From Dipteris shenzhenensis (lineage: Eukaryota > Polypodiophyta > Polypodiopsida > Gleicheniales), in NCBI GenBank assembly GCA_047967505.1, contig CM106540.1: 64,000 nt of DNA; one strand, given 5' to 3'. The first letter of the stretch is position 1; every line of letters starts with the position of its first letter. Shown here in pieces: positions 1 through 11,530 of the stretch. Under the pieces are notes generated by a model, which ran no database searches, was not told the DNA's origin, and saw only the letters and a list, made by a program, of their open reading frames with translations. The position numbers and the translations under genes are program-made.

Positions 1-102
1 GGATTTAGACATGCATGAGCACATCTTCGGGTGTCTTGGAGTAGTGGACGAGGATGACTAAGATAGTGTTTAAGAAAATATAGTCTCATTGCAAGGAAAC
101 AA
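1..102. repeat. Outer part of left arm of large inverted repeat
   Basis: The reverse complement of this stretch matches the right arm around 22725-22790. The shared order is a GCAAGGAAACAA motif, then a tract containing CTAAGATAGT, then ATGCTAATCC-like sequence. Roughly 30 extra bases are present here that the right arm lacks. The arm is interrupted by copia A at 103 and resumes at 7307. The repeat may extend left of the window, so its outer end is not known. Confidence 0.7.
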
Positions 103-333
103 TGAACAAATATGAAGAGGAGAGAGGAGAAGAGTGGAGATGAGGAGCGAGGGCACAACTAGAGAGCACACCACAAATGACTAACTGTACACTAGATTTA
201 GTTGAAAATGTAGAATATATACAAATCCATTTAGGGTTAGGGTTAGGGCATCTAACCCTTTCCTTTATAGCACTCTATATGTGTTAGTGCTATTCACATA
301 TAATCACATGATGTTGAGCATGGTCTCTCAACA
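103..333 (-). repeat. 3' LTR of copia A
   Basis: Starts TGAACAAATATG and ends CTCTCAACA on the plus strand. It contains a telomere-like TTTAGGGTTAGGGTTAGGG run at about 231-248, followed by CTAACCC, so a short hairpin can form. A matching LTR lies at 7071-7301 and a truncated relative at 40517-40712. Confidence 0.92.
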
Positions 334-421
334 CCTTCCTTCAAGATCAACATCATGAAGTAGGCCTTCCCTCAAGATGATGATTCTGGGGAATCGAAGA
401 AGGACTGAACATTACATTCCA

Positions 422-2180
422 TCACACCCCTTTAATGGGAATGTACTTCCTCTGTGTCAAACCAAGAGCTTGTCGGTGTTTCTCAAAAAGCTCTTTACTG
501 AGTGGTTTGGTAAAGATGTCAGCAACATTCTCTTTGCTATCACAATGCTGTAGTGTGATGTCAACAAGTAACACTCTTTCTCTAATGAAGTGATGTCTGA
601 CATCAATGTGCTTTGTCCTAGAGTGATATACTGGATTGTTGGCCAATGCTTGTTCCGATTGATTACCACAAGATATTTTGTTAGCTTTGATTTATCAAAG
701 TAATATGTTTTTGACAATAGTCTTTTGAGCCATATAGCCTCACATGCACCTGTAGTGAGTGCCCTATATTTAGCTTCAATCGAAGACAAAGAAATAGTTG
801 GCTATTTGTTTGACAACCATGATTTAGCACCTTGACCAAGGAAAAATGCATATCCCTATGTCGATCTCCTGGTCTCATGATCTCTGGCAGAGTCAATGTC
901 ACAATATCCATGCAACCTTGGATGACTTCCTCTGTATTCTATTCCAAATTGTCTTGTACCTCTGATGTATCTCAAGACTCTTTTGGCTGCATTCTAGTGC
1001 GAATGTTTTGGATTTGCCATAAACTGTTCTAGTGAGCTTACTACATAACTGATATCTGGCCGTGTGATAGTCAGATATATAAGAGATTCAATGAGCTGCT
1101 TGTAGTACCTATCATTGGCTATAGGCTTTTCTGAATCTTTAGTAAGTTTCAAACTTTGTTCCATGGGAGACTGCAATCTTGCAATCTGCCATATGAAACT
1201 TCTTCAAGAGAATGTCAACATATTTGAGCTGACTCATAAAGGTGCTATTTGAATCTCTCCAGAACTCAATTTCAAGACAATAGTGCATAAGTCCAAGATG
1301 TTTTATGTCGAACTCTGCAAATAAGTCTTGTTTTAGCTTTTTGATGAAACTATCCTTGCTTCCTATCACAATCAGATTATCTACGTACAAAAGTGCAATA
1401 GTAATGTCTTCCCTTTGAACTTTGTAGTAGAGAGTATGATCTGCATTGGATTTCATGTATCCCAGATCAACAAAATACTTGTCAATTCTACTGTACCAAC
1501 TTTTGGGGGCTTGCTTTAAGCCGTAGAGACTTTTCTTAAGATGGCAAAACTTACTCTCCTTTCCTGGTTCAACATAACCTATTGGTTGTTGCATGTAGAC
1601 TTCCTCATCTAGGTAACCATTGAGAAATGCATTCTTAACACCGAGCTGATAAACATTCCATCTGCTGAGTTTCGCTAGTGATATCAAGAACCATATGGAA
1701 TCCATCTTTGCTACTAGAGCATAAGTCTCATCATAATCTTGACCATATTGTTGTGTAAATCCTTTTGCAACTAGTCTGACTTTGTATCTTTGAATACTTC
1801 CCTTTGGATTGTACTTCACTTTGTATACCCATTTGTTTGCTATGGCCTTCTTTCCTGGTAGAAGGTCGCATAATTCCCAAGTATTATTCTTTTACAAAGC
1901 TTCCATTTCTTCATTTATAGCAGTTTGCCATTCTAGCTTGTCTACTACATCTTCGAAGTACACTAGCTCTTCTGTAGCCATTATGGTGGTCATAAGATGA
2001 TAGTTGGTGGTTTCAACCTAAATTGCTTTGCCTTTCTAAGCATATATCAATTTGGCTAGTGGTCTGCTTTCCCTAGTACACCGTTTGAGTTGTTGTGGTT
2101 ATTCTCAGGGTGTTTCTCGCAATTCTTGCTCTCCTTCATCAACCATTTCAATAGATGACTATGAAATCGGTGCGTTTATC
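422..2180 (-). pseudogene. Copia A reverse transcriptase and RNase H (decayed)
   Basis: Read leftward, this begins near 2000 with the RT thumb-side motif NNTWELCDLLPGRK and continues through KWVYKVKYNPKGS, RLVAKGFTQQYGQDYDET, SLYGLKQAPKSWY and MHYCLEIEF. RNase H follows and ends with HYNRTKHIDVRHHFIRE-like and NVADIFTKPLSKELFEKH motifs, the usual copia C terminus. Two catalytic positions are altered. The usual QLDVKNAFL reads QLGVKNAFL, and the YVDD box reads YVDN. In-frame stops and shifts separate the pieces (for example near 1160 and 790). This is the plus-strand DNA synthesis part of a retrotransposon polyprotein. As it stands it cannot make an active enzyme. Confidence 0.9.
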
Positions 2181-2182
2181 TC

Positions 2183-3470
2183 CTATGTGTTTGAGGTTTT
2201 CCATTCTGATTCCTCATCAAAGATTACATCTCTGGAGATAATGACCTTGCGGTTGATGGGATCATACAACTTGTATGCTTTGCTTTCTTCACTGTAGCCA
2301 ACCATGATGCATTTACATAACTTTGCATCCAATTTCCTGCGATGATAATCATGTATGTGGGCATATGCTATGCAACCAAATATGCAGAGATGCCCAATGT
2401 GTGGCTTGTGTCCAGTGAATGCTTCATAAGGTGTCATACCCTATATCGGTTTGGTAGGAAGCCGATTAAGAAAATAGTTTGCAGTGGCTATTTCTTCTGC
2501 CCAATACTGATTCGGAAGATGCTTCTCACTAAGCATTGCTCTAGCATTGCCTGCTAAAGTACCATTCTTCCTTTCAGCTCTTGCATTCTGCTGAGGAGTA
2601 TCTGCACAAGTGAATTGTCTTCGAATGCCATGACTTCTGCAAAAGTTCATGAATGTTGAAGACATGTATTCACCTCCTCTATTTGATCTCATCACTTCAA
2701 TCTTTCGGCTTGTCTGGTTTTCTACCATGGCTTTGAATTCTTGAAATCTGGAAAACACTTCAGATTTCTCTTTCAGAAAGTAGACCCAACAATATCTACT
2801 ATAGTCGTCGATGAAAGTCAAGTAGTAAAGTGAACCATTGATGTTGGGGGTATGGGCATAACCCCATACATCTGTGTGTATCAAATCAAGAATACCTCTT
2901 GCTCGAGAGGTGCTTCTGCCGAAGTTGGTTCACTTTTGTTTGCCGAAGTAGCATGCTTCGCAAACTTTTCCAAGAAACTATAGCTTAGGAATCCCAATTA
3001 CTATATTCTGATTCTTGAGATCTAGCAAGCTCTTGAAATTTACATGTCCATATCTTTTGTGCCATTTTGCGGATAGTGGCATCTGTTGTGGTTGAGCTAA
3101 GATGGCATGCAAATCTTGTATTGTAGCTAGCATTCTGTACAAGCATCCTTCCTTGACTCCTTTTCCTACTAGAGCTGAAATCTTTTAAATTTGTCTCTGA
3201 TAGTGCATTCATCTCCATTGAATATGACTCAGTAGTTGTGTTCCATCATTTGACCTATTGACAAGAGATTCTTGCAGGGCTTTGAAACATAGAGTACATA
3301 TTTCACCAATCCTTTCGTACCAGTGAAATTGTTCATAGGGATAATGCCTATCCCTTAAATTGGATTCAATGTATTATCTATTGTGTAGATGACATTCTTC
3401 TAACCTTCTAATGGTTTCATCTCTGTGAACCATTCCTGATGATTTGTCATATGAGATGATGCACCGCTGT
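2183..3470 (-). pseudogene. Copia A integrase (decayed)
   Basis: The integrase core reads leftward from about 2884: MIHTDVWGYAHTPN supplies the first catalytic Asp, and FIDDYSRYCWVYFLKEKSE follows. The second catalytic region reads MRSNRGGEYMSS, where copia integrases normally have RSDRGGEY, so the second Asp is Asn. The Glu region QQNARAERKNGTL is kept. The C-terminal GKR-like segment GYSEESKAYKLYDPINRKV ends near 2190. The N-terminal zinc-binding part, around 2900-3300, is broken by stops and frame changes. The enzyme would have joined element cDNA to the chromosome. The Asp change alone should abolish this. Confidence 0.88.
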
Positions 3471-4664
3471 TGATGTACCAAGGATCCTGATCTGCTTGGT
3501 CGACTAGATAGATAAATTCCTCTTTTGAATTGTAATCAATGTCTAGGTGCACTGTATCAGTCTTCTACATTTCCTCGTTGTTGGCAAGAAACATATTCCC
3601 ATGTTCATTTACTGTGACTAGAATGTCCACCACGCTGATTTCCTCTTCCGTGAAAATTCCCTTGATTACTACTGGATTGACCGCCTTGGTTGTACTGCTT
3701 CTTGCAGCAATCTCTTTCATAGTGTCTAAACTTATGATAGTAGTTGCATTGGATGTTTGACACGTTGGTGGATGCATTCCCTCATCCTTGGAATCTTCCC
3801 TCGATTGGAATGATTTCCTCTTTGCTGATTCTAATGTTGTTGAGGATGATGCTGATGCTGATGATTTTTTTGCTGGTGATGACCACTTTGCTGGAATGAT
3901 CTACCTCTGACTCTGCCTTTGCCTCTGCTTCTGTCTGAAGCTGTGAATGCCTGATCATTAGAATGACCTTTGCGTGCATGAATGGTCTGAGTCTTGAGTC
4001 CTTCACCAAGTAAAACTGGCTAAAGTTCTTCCAGTGTCAAAATTTGCCGTTGAATGGAAATACTTTGGACTAGATTCTTGTATCCCTCTCCTAGTCCATT
4101 CAAAATGATTTAAACCATTTCTGCTAGATTCATGGTCTCTCCTGCTGCTACAAGTTGATTGTTGTAGTCTTTGATCCGGATTACATAAGCATGACCAGTT
4201 TCACTGCTGCTATTGCAGAAACTCTAGTTGATTTGGTTTCTCAGTGTGAGAATCCTAGAAGTGTTCTTCCACTCATAGAGAGCTGTGAACATATCCCATG
4301 CTTCTTTTAATGTCTTGACTGTGTTGAGCTGTCCTAGCATGACATCTTGCACATTCTTCTTGATTAGATGATATGCATACTTGTCTTTCTTATCCCATTA
4401 TGCCTGTGCTCAGGCAATGGCAGGATGTGCTACAGGTGCAGAAACTGCTGGTGTAGTTGAAGATCCCACGGCTTGTGCTGTGACAACAGGTGGAGTAGAG
4501 CTACTGCTGGCTGGATCATCCAATGGTCTAGGTGTAGATCCATCGACATAATCCCATTTTTCTTGAAGTACAAGAATGATCTCCATTTGGTATTTCCATG
4601 TGCCATAATTGGAGTTGTCTAGCTTAGCAGATGCCTCCAGATTGAGGTTGCTAGATGTAGACAT
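3440..4664 (-). pseudogene. Copia A gag and protease (decayed)
   Basis: The gag starts at the Met at 4664 and shows the UBN2-type opening LDNSNYGTWKYQMEIIL followed by a Ser/Pro/Val-rich linker. After a stop near 4405 it continues as VMLGQLNTVKTLKEAWDMF. The zinc knuckle (about 3700-3745) reads CNYYHKFRHYERDC, where the second Cys of the CX2CX4HX4C pattern is Tyr. The protease active site near 3450-3480 reads WYINSGASSHMT instead of WYIDSGAS, an Asp-to-Asn change. Several frames are needed to follow the protein. It is the nucleocapsid/protease part of copia A and is non-functional by inspection. Confidence 0.87.
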
Positions 4665-7058
4665 GGTGCAAGAAATGTCCTCAAAGTGTTGTGAAAATCA
4701 CTGTCTGATCAACTACAAAACACTAACTGTGGCAAGTGAAATCTAAACTATCGATAAAGGTAGAACTACAATATGTATAATCCGATCTGAATTACAAGGC
4801 TTGTGGCAAATGATTCCAGGAATAGCCAAGAGGCTTTACAAGGCTGGAATAAAGTGCACAATGCCATGAAATAGCCAAATAGGCTTTACAATGATGGCAT
4901 GTGTGTGTGAAATCAAATCATGTGCTATTTGCCCATTGAACAATGTGCCAACACCACTGAAGACTGGTCACTGAAGTGATGAACATCAGGTTTCAGGTAA
5001 TGTGATGATGTGAAATTATATGTAAGCGTAGAGACCAACTCCAAGTAGGAACTAGTCGGGAATTTTAGGCATCGCTTAGATTAGCAACTTGGATAAATTC
5101 AAAGCGTCTCCTCTATGGTGATCTAGTCTACTCTGATCTAGATCTATAACAACCGTCAATCGATGAAAGAACAACAACTAATTTCTTTTCTTTGGTTCTT
5201 TTTATGTGCTAGATCAGATGTGTCAATGTAGAGTCTGATTGTGTAGGAAGTGGATTTGTCGGCAAGGCTCAAAAGTGAGTGATACTTGTACCAAAATGTC
5301 TGCATGATGTGACGAGCACGTAGAGCACAAAAAAGCAAGCGATTTTCTTTCTTGGAGCACCCTAAAATTCTTCCTAGATCAAGAGATACGACTTGATCTA
5401 GGTGGAGGGCAAAGAAGGGAGCGAAGTGCTCAATGATGATGTGGCACTCAGGGGGTCACACAGGAACAGTGCTTGGGAGAGGTGTGCCTGCAGAGGACTA
5501 GTGAGGTGGCAAGAGGATTCACATGCAACGCACAATTGCCTACAAAGTAACTGTGTGCTTGCAAGAGACTGCCATGTGGTACTACTGAGGTGGGGCTGAT
5601 GAGGATGATGTGGCAATATGACACTTGTCAACTGAATGGTGGTTCCATGTGTCACAATCTTGACCACACTTCACTGGGGATAGCTTGACCATGTTAACTT
5701 AACCTTGGGTTATGTAACCAACCCTATCCAGAAGGATGACTCAAGATCAACCTGACTATACCACTCAACTAGGGTCAACTCTTATCCGCCACGTGTGACA
5801 AAGATTACCATTGACCACACCTTGGGTCAGCGAGGCATAATCATGGTAAGATATTATTTGCCACTTGGTAGAAGCTGTCAAACCTTGGATTGTGAAGGTT
5901 TGCAAGAGAAAGCTATGGTGGTAATGGAGGAAGATCGACGGCGCATGCGAAGCTTTGAGCCCTGGGCTGATTGTTGATGGAGAGCTATGGCAAGACCGTG
6001 AGAATTGTGGCAAATGGGGCTTGTATCAAAGGCATCGAAGGTGAAAAGTTGGCCAGCTGTGTTCAGACCATGAGCTTATCTATAGTGGCATAGGGTGTAG
6101 ACGGTGGCCTAGGTGTAGAGCCAAGATCCAATAGCCATTCGTGGTTGACTCCTTGAGATTAAGGCGATGGCCTTGTGGATCGCCGTTGTAGGAAAGCCAC
6201 GCTTGGAGGTCTGGAAGCAGGTCGATGGGAGTTGCTTGAGGCCGTGGAGTTGTGGGAGTTGGCTGCTTTCCGAGCTGGAGTGCCTTCTTGTGCTAAGGAA
6301 GCTCTACCCAAGAGCTTCTACTCCTAGTTGGCGCCCGGATGAGATCGGGCTAAGCTACTAGCTCTGCTAGAAGAAGCTAGTGTAGATGCATTGGCGTTGT
6401 AGGTAGAGAGCTATCAGCTGCAACTACCTCTATTGAGGAAGCTCTTTGGGTTTGCAACCGTAAATAGATGGGTTTGTAGCCGCCCATGAAAGAGATTGTT
6501 GCAGGAGTCGGTGGAAAGGCTGCTTATTGAAGGCCTGAGGCTAGCTGTTGACGAAGGCTAGAGCTCACAGAGGAGACCGGGATCTTGTTGCAAGTCATAG
6601 TTGGAGGAAGAGGTCGCGGACATGCTTGCTAGGAGTGTCGGTTTGGAATATGGATTCCTCTCAGAACCAGCAGAACTGGAACTTGAAAATTGCTGAGGAG
6701 AAATAAGGAAGCTTTCTCTCTCACACAATACCACTGAACTTGAAGAATATTCTCTCTCTCTCTCCCTATAGAGCAAACAATTCTCTCAACAGAGATATGA
6801 CCTCTCTCTCTCACTGAATCTCACAAGGCAAAGAAGTGAAGAGTCGCTCCCTATCTCTCACACTCAATATATCTTTCTCACACCTCAAGAAGTCTGTCTC
6901 GCTCTTTCTCACATAAGAACAATCAAAATGAATGGAAACCTATGAGCGGAAATTCTTTCAAATGGACGGAATTTTTCTATCACTCATCGAAAGTGAAAGA
7001 ATGAAAAAACACTCGATCTCTCAATCACTTGATCTCTCTCACAAGGATATCCATGCCT
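4665..7058 (-). other. Unusually long untranslated leader of copia A
   Basis: About 2.4 kb separates the primer-binding site from gag. I recognise no domain in it on either strand. It contains a short imperfect direct repeat (about 4813-4895, AGCCAA..GGCTTTACAA twice) and a CT-rich tract at about 6715-7040 next to the primer site. It could be a true leader, a captured host segment, or an older insertion I cannot delimit. Confidence 0.5.
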
Positions 7059-7070
7059 CAACTGATACCA
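7059..7070 (-). promoter_or_regulatory. Copia A primer-binding site
   Basis: On the minus strand, TGGTATCAGTTG directly follows the LTR. The first nine bases match the TGGTATCAG found in copia primer sites complementary to initiator Met-tRNA. No spacer separates it from the LTR end at 7071. Confidence 0.8.
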
Positions 7071-7301
7071 TGACAAAATATGAAGAGGGGAGAGGAGAAG
7101 AGTGGAGATGAAAAGAGAGGGCACAGCTAGAGAGCACAGCACAAATGACTAATTGTACACTAGATTTAGTTGAAAATGTAGAATATATACAAACCCATTT
7201 AGGGTTAGCGTTAGGGCATCTAACCCTTTCCTTTGTAGCACTCTATATGTGTTAGTGCTATTCACATGTAATCACATGATGTTGTGCATGGTCTCTCAAC
7301 A
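7071..7301 (-). repeat. 5' LTR of copia A
   Basis: This is the same length as the 103-333 LTR with about 14 base differences. It ends CTCTCAACA and is followed by AACAA, the target duplication. Confidence 0.92.
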
Positions 7302-8044
7302 AACAATATTCCACTTATCCTTGAAAATGGAAAATGTATTTGAGACTACGCTTCTTTTAGTAAATCCCAAACTAACCACCGCACTTGTTTTTGTAAATCC
7401 CAAACAATAAATCTCACACTTGTTTTTAGTATATCCCAAAGAATCACCGCACTAGTTTTATTAAATCCCATAACTAATCCACAAATCCTAAATGAAAGAA
7501 TTGTATGCCATTCATCTTATTATAATAGAAGAAAACCACCGCGCTCGTGGCAATTGATATCCTAGTGTGCAACTAACCACCGCATTGGCGACCACTTATC
7601 CTACACTACCATCATGCTATCCTTAAATTCATTAGCAAAGTGCTATACTAAAACAGTCCCCTTTAGGCTGGTTATCTTTAACTGTTAGATTTCAGCCATC
7701 AGGCTACTTCAGACATTAGAGTAGTCCTATTTCATCGCTTCATCCACCTCGTGTATTAAGCAGTCATGTGTTAAATTGAGATCCATCCGAGTTTACTTTG
7801 GTCGACTAAAATAAGATCGATTCATAGTTTACTAGGGCAGACTTGAGACAATTTTTATATGCTCACAAAATATCGTGCTCACATATTATTGACACTAAGA
7901 ATAAACCAACTATCTTTCCAGAGGCATTTAAGTATTAACATGGAAGTAGGTCAACACAAAATCAGGTATTATGAGCACCATAGATCATGGATGATGGCAA
8001 TCCGAGAAAGTCCACAAGTCCAAGAAATGCCTGCAAGATTTTTT

Positions 8045-8500
8045 ACTAAAACAAAAATACAACGAGATTTTGTAGCTCAAGAAATTCCAAACTCCCGACT
8101 ATCTTATCAACCTCTCTGTAGCAAGCATCTCCCAACTCTTTAAGCCAGTCTGATGCATTATTGCAAACCTCATTACACATTCAAGCCACCAATTGCTTGC
8201 TACTCTCTGCCATTTTCTACGCCCATAGTAACGCCTCCTTTTGATGGGGGTCCTCTTCATCCGCCTTCGCCATATCCTACCAAAAGAAATCCACATCATG
8301 AGCTTGACAAGTATCTTAAAGGAATAGGAAAAATGATAGCCATGGAAATGAATATTCACTGTATTTGCCACCTCCATATCAACAAACAACCAATTGCGAA
8401 GCAAGTCCTCCTTGTAGCTATTTTCCTCCCTTGTCTTCGGATCTATTTCTACATGGAGGTTATCTAAAAGTGCTCTCAAATAGAAGAGGAGCATTGCGAA
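8045..8500 (-). pseudogene. Decayed coding segment inside left arm, family unknown
   Basis: On the minus strand one frame reads ADEEDPHQKEALLWA, then MAESSKQLVA, MCNEVCNNASDWLKELGDAC and YREVDKIVGSLEFLELQN, broken by a TAG and a TGA. The right arm has the mirror copy (about 21700-21930) reading REQDEEDPQQKEELLWAYKMAESS. Both carry a TGA at the same place, after SSKQLV(A/V). I do not recognise the family. The shared stop means the segment was already non-coding, or the stop lies in an intron, before the arms duplicated. Confidence 0.4.
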
Positions 8501-9262
8501 GGTTTTTGGATATGCCGTAGATTTACAGTAGGTGGATCGGTCTCCAGAGTTTCGGGGCTAGATTTCAGAATGGGCTCTTAGTTGTGTCAACATTGCACTT
8601 AAATAGGGAGAGAGTTCATTGAGCCCAGCCTTCTCATTCTTCTTTCATACGACCTGACATGTCCACCTCTCATCATTCGACTGAGGTGGTTAGTCTTCTC
8701 TATCAGCATGTTGGAGCTCTAGCAAAGATATGCAAAGATAATGTGCAAGAAATGATTTCCATACATGGAAGTTATAGAAAGAATCACAAATACATGGGGT
8801 GATGTCACAAGAATCTATGTGAATTGTATGACATTCATATTCATATTCTAATAATAGAAGCAAACCACCACGCTAGTGGCCGTTAATATCCTAGTGTGCA
8901 AGAGAGTTCATTGAGCCTGGCCTTCTCATTCTTCTTTCATACGACCTGACATGTCCACCTCTCACCATTCAGCACTTAAATAGAGAGAGAGAGTTCACTG
9001 AGTCGGGCCTTCTCATTCTTCTTTCATATGACTTGACATGTCCACCTCTCATCATTTGGTTGAGGTGGGTAGTCTTCTCTATCAGCGTGTTGGAGCTCTA
9101 GCAAAGATGTGCAAAGATAATGTGCAAGAAACTCAATCTAATCAAAATCTTTCATCTCACATTATCGTCCTTGGCCTGTCAAAGGACACTGTCTATTCAC
9201 ATTGCTAAGAAAACATCACTTCAATCACTTTGGAAATATTTTAATATTTCATATATATACAT

Positions 9263-9332
9263 ACACACACACACACATGCACACATGCATGCACACACAC
9301 ACACACACACACATACACACACACACACATAT
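9263..9332. repeat. CA microsatellite
   Basis: Interrupted (CA)n with ATGCACACATGCATGCA in the middle. The right arm has a TA/TG-rich tract at the matching place (20670-20712). Confidence 0.9.
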
Positions 9333-9589
9333 ATATCTTAACAACTGCACTTACATTGAGAAATATGAAATCCCATAACTAATCCACAATTCCTAAATGA
9401 ATGAATTGTATGCCATTCAACTTGTAATAATAATAATAGAAGCAAACCATCGTACTAGTGGTGGCAATTAATATCCTAGTATATGCAACCAGCCACTGTG
9501 ATGGCGACCAACCACTTCACCTAGTGGCAGTCAATATCCTAGTAATAATCGAAGAAAACCACCGTGTGGTTCCACATTACTTTGAGTAG

Positions 9590-11440
9590 GTCACCTTTTT
9601 GAGCTCCCTGATTGCAGGCTTGGCTCTCCTTGCTCCAGTTGGTTCCTCCCTTCAGGGTCCCGGCCCCTACCTTAATGTCTCTTCCTCTTTCCTTGCTTTG
9701 AGCTCTCTGGTTGTAGGCTCAACCCTTCGTCCTCCTTTCCTAAAGGGGGCTAGTTCCTACGTTTAGGCTCCTTTTCTTTGCAGTCATTGGCCTTCTTTAA
9801 TTCAAGCTCCTTCTCTTTTGTAATTTTTTCCCAAATGGCAAATTGAGCTGCAGCATCTACTTTCTCGTCGTAGATAGTTGTAGTAGGCAGGCACATTTGA
9901 TCTGTCCATGACCTGGGCAATGGCAAATGCCATGCTCTACATACTGAGCTTGCATGCACAAACACCCCAAGTCAAAAAACATGCATAGAGTAGTAGCATA
10001 CAGACCATCGGATCATGTAGTCATCTATGATGGGTGTATCGTAGACCATGCATTTTGGACCCTGTTGCATAACAAGATAGGCATCCAATTTATCTATTGT
10101 GGCCATCAATACCACAGTCTAAATCTATACATGAAGAGGTTGCTTCTTGATTCCTTCCTCCCTCATCCTAAGGCTGCGAATGTTCTCCTCCACTCTTTGC
10201 TCTCTTTGTGCAATAGCTTCATCTAATTCCCCCAACATCTCTTAAAGCTGCTTAAATTGCTCAATAGCATCAACATGGGCCGTTTCCAAGACTTTCTAGT
10301 TTTGAAATCTCTCATGATGACGGACTGCTTTTCAAAACTTTCAAAAGCCACTGCAAGCTTGTGCACAACCGTATCGTAATCTTCTTGCAGGGTCTTGTAG
10401 CGTAATCTTTGAGCTTACAAAAGTGTTTATAGATAACAACCCCCACTGTGGCTACTGCAACTTGCTCCACCGTGCTGCTCTCTGTATCCTTTCTGGCCTA
10501 GAGAGCTATCTCATTATCTTCTCCACTATGGCTGCTCTCTGGCCCATCCTTCCTAGCATTGAAGCACTCTCACAGCTCCCGCATCATCGCTCTGGTTTCT
10601 GCATTCTCCCTTTTTAGTTCCTCCATCATTCAATGCATTCTGCATGTTGCAGAGCCATTTGTAAAGAGCCTCCTTTTTTGCTCTTTGATCTTCAAGATTA
10701 TTTTTCATCGTTGCTAGCTCCTTCTCCACGATGTCCCCATCCGTTCAGACGCCTCAAGCTATCTCGGGCCTCCTTGATCTGCTTCTCTGCTTCTCTGCTT
10801 CTATGCCTTTCCATGTTGACCATTTTTGCAATGACCTTAGGTTGCTCTCATGCTTGCAAGCCCTTGCTTCTACTCCTCTACCTTGGCTTTTGCACCCTCC
10901 GTGAGAATTTTCTCAAGTTGCATTGCCTTTTTTGCATCAGTGGCTTTCTCTTCTAGAAAAGTCAACTTCTGAGACATCTTCTTATCGTATTTCTCAAAAA
11001 TTCCTTTAAGCATGTATGTCATTAGGTGCATTGCAATTGCAGTGGACTAAGATGACAATTTGGATTTGCCATCCACACAATTCTTCAAGTTGGTTATCAT
11101 GCTCTTGGAGATCGCCCTTGAGAAAGAGACATCATATCTTTCACTTGCTCTACTACTCCTTGAACCTGCCACCATCGTCTCATATCATGAAAGAAGTGCA
11201 ATGTCTTCTTTAGCACATCTTGGAGGTCTGTTGGCAAGCTAGAAAGCTTAACTTCACCATCTTTACTAATCTGAGTGGTAGGGTATACATATAGAATATC
11301 CTATCTCTTCCACTACTTCTCCAAGAAGTATGCTTGCAAATTGCCTTCAGGAATGCTAGTGCAATTTCAATCATGCTTTTAGTGATGGTAATCTTCTAAC
11401 CTTGACAGACTATTTGTCCCTCCATGTTTACCTCCTGTAC
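9590..11440 (-). pseudogene. Decayed coiled-coil protein coding region, family unknown
   Basis: Read leftward in shifting frames, this gives long charged helical stretches: LPTDLQDVLKKTLHFFHDMR (near 11200), KLTFLEEKATDAKKAMQLEK (near 10950), REAEKQIKEARDSLRRLNG, EMLGELDEAIAQREQRVEEN (near 10200), and QFAIWEKITKEKELELKKAN followed by a Lys/Arg-rich tail (near 9800). Stops are frequent. The pattern suggests a transposon-associated structural protein or a host coiled-coil gene, now a pseudogene. I could not match it to gag, transposase or a named host family. It lies between the inverted arms, next to the truncated end of copia B. Confidence 0.45.
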
Positions 11441-11530
11441 CAACCTAGTGAAATTGTTGAGAGCATCCAAATTGAGCTTTTGACGAGCGAGTGAGGAGCT
11501 CCTAGATATCACAATTTCGTCTGTGGTGGC

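Larger units (their letters stand above)
103..7301 (-). mobile_element. Ty1/copia LTR retrotransposon A, full length, inactive
   Basis: The element is bounded by two 231-bp direct LTRs (103-333 and 7071-7301) that start TG and end CA. The AACAA target duplication is at 98-102 and 7302-7306. Transcription is leftward: the primer-binding site lies beside the right LTR, gag starts near 4664, and RNase H ends near 422, in the copia order gag-PR-INT-RT-RH. I count about 14 differences between the LTRs (about 6%), so this is not a recent insertion. Coding capacity is destroyed by stops, frameshifts and replaced catalytic residues. Between the right LTR and gag there is an unusually long 2.4 kb leader. 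The right arm of the inverted repeat (22684-22740) shows the unoccupied site. Confidence 0.93.
7307..9572. repeat. Left arm of a ~2.3 kb inverted repeat
   Basis: Along its length this stretch is about 90% identical by eye to the reverse complement of 20415-22690. The order of landmarks is kept: TAAATCCCAAAC units, CTACTTAAGACATTAGAGTAG-like sequence, a decayed coding segment (about 8090-8500), TTAAATAGGGAGAGAGTTCATTGAG blocks, and a CA or TA microsatellite near the inner end. It contains three partial tandem copies of a block running from GAGAGTTCATTGAG to AGGTGG..TAGTCTTCTC (about 8610, 8890 and 8990). It also has several copies of a module of the form CCACCGCACTAGTGGCAATT..ATATCCTAGTGTGCAA (about 7528, 8864, 9435 and 9530). 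Confidence 0.85.

Noticed and set aside
231-248. Telomere-like TTTAGGGTTAGGGTTAGGG runs (also at 7198 and 40550)
   Set aside because: They are part of the copia A LTR sequence, repeat at every LTR copy, and contain only three units. They are not interstitial telomeres.
4410-7058. Small plus-strand ORFs in the copia A leader as captured genes
   Set aside because: Short, with no recognisable motifs and no splice structure. Only the leader length is worth noting.
9120-9341. ORF ending in His-Thr repeats
   Set aside because: Produced by translation through the CA microsatellite.
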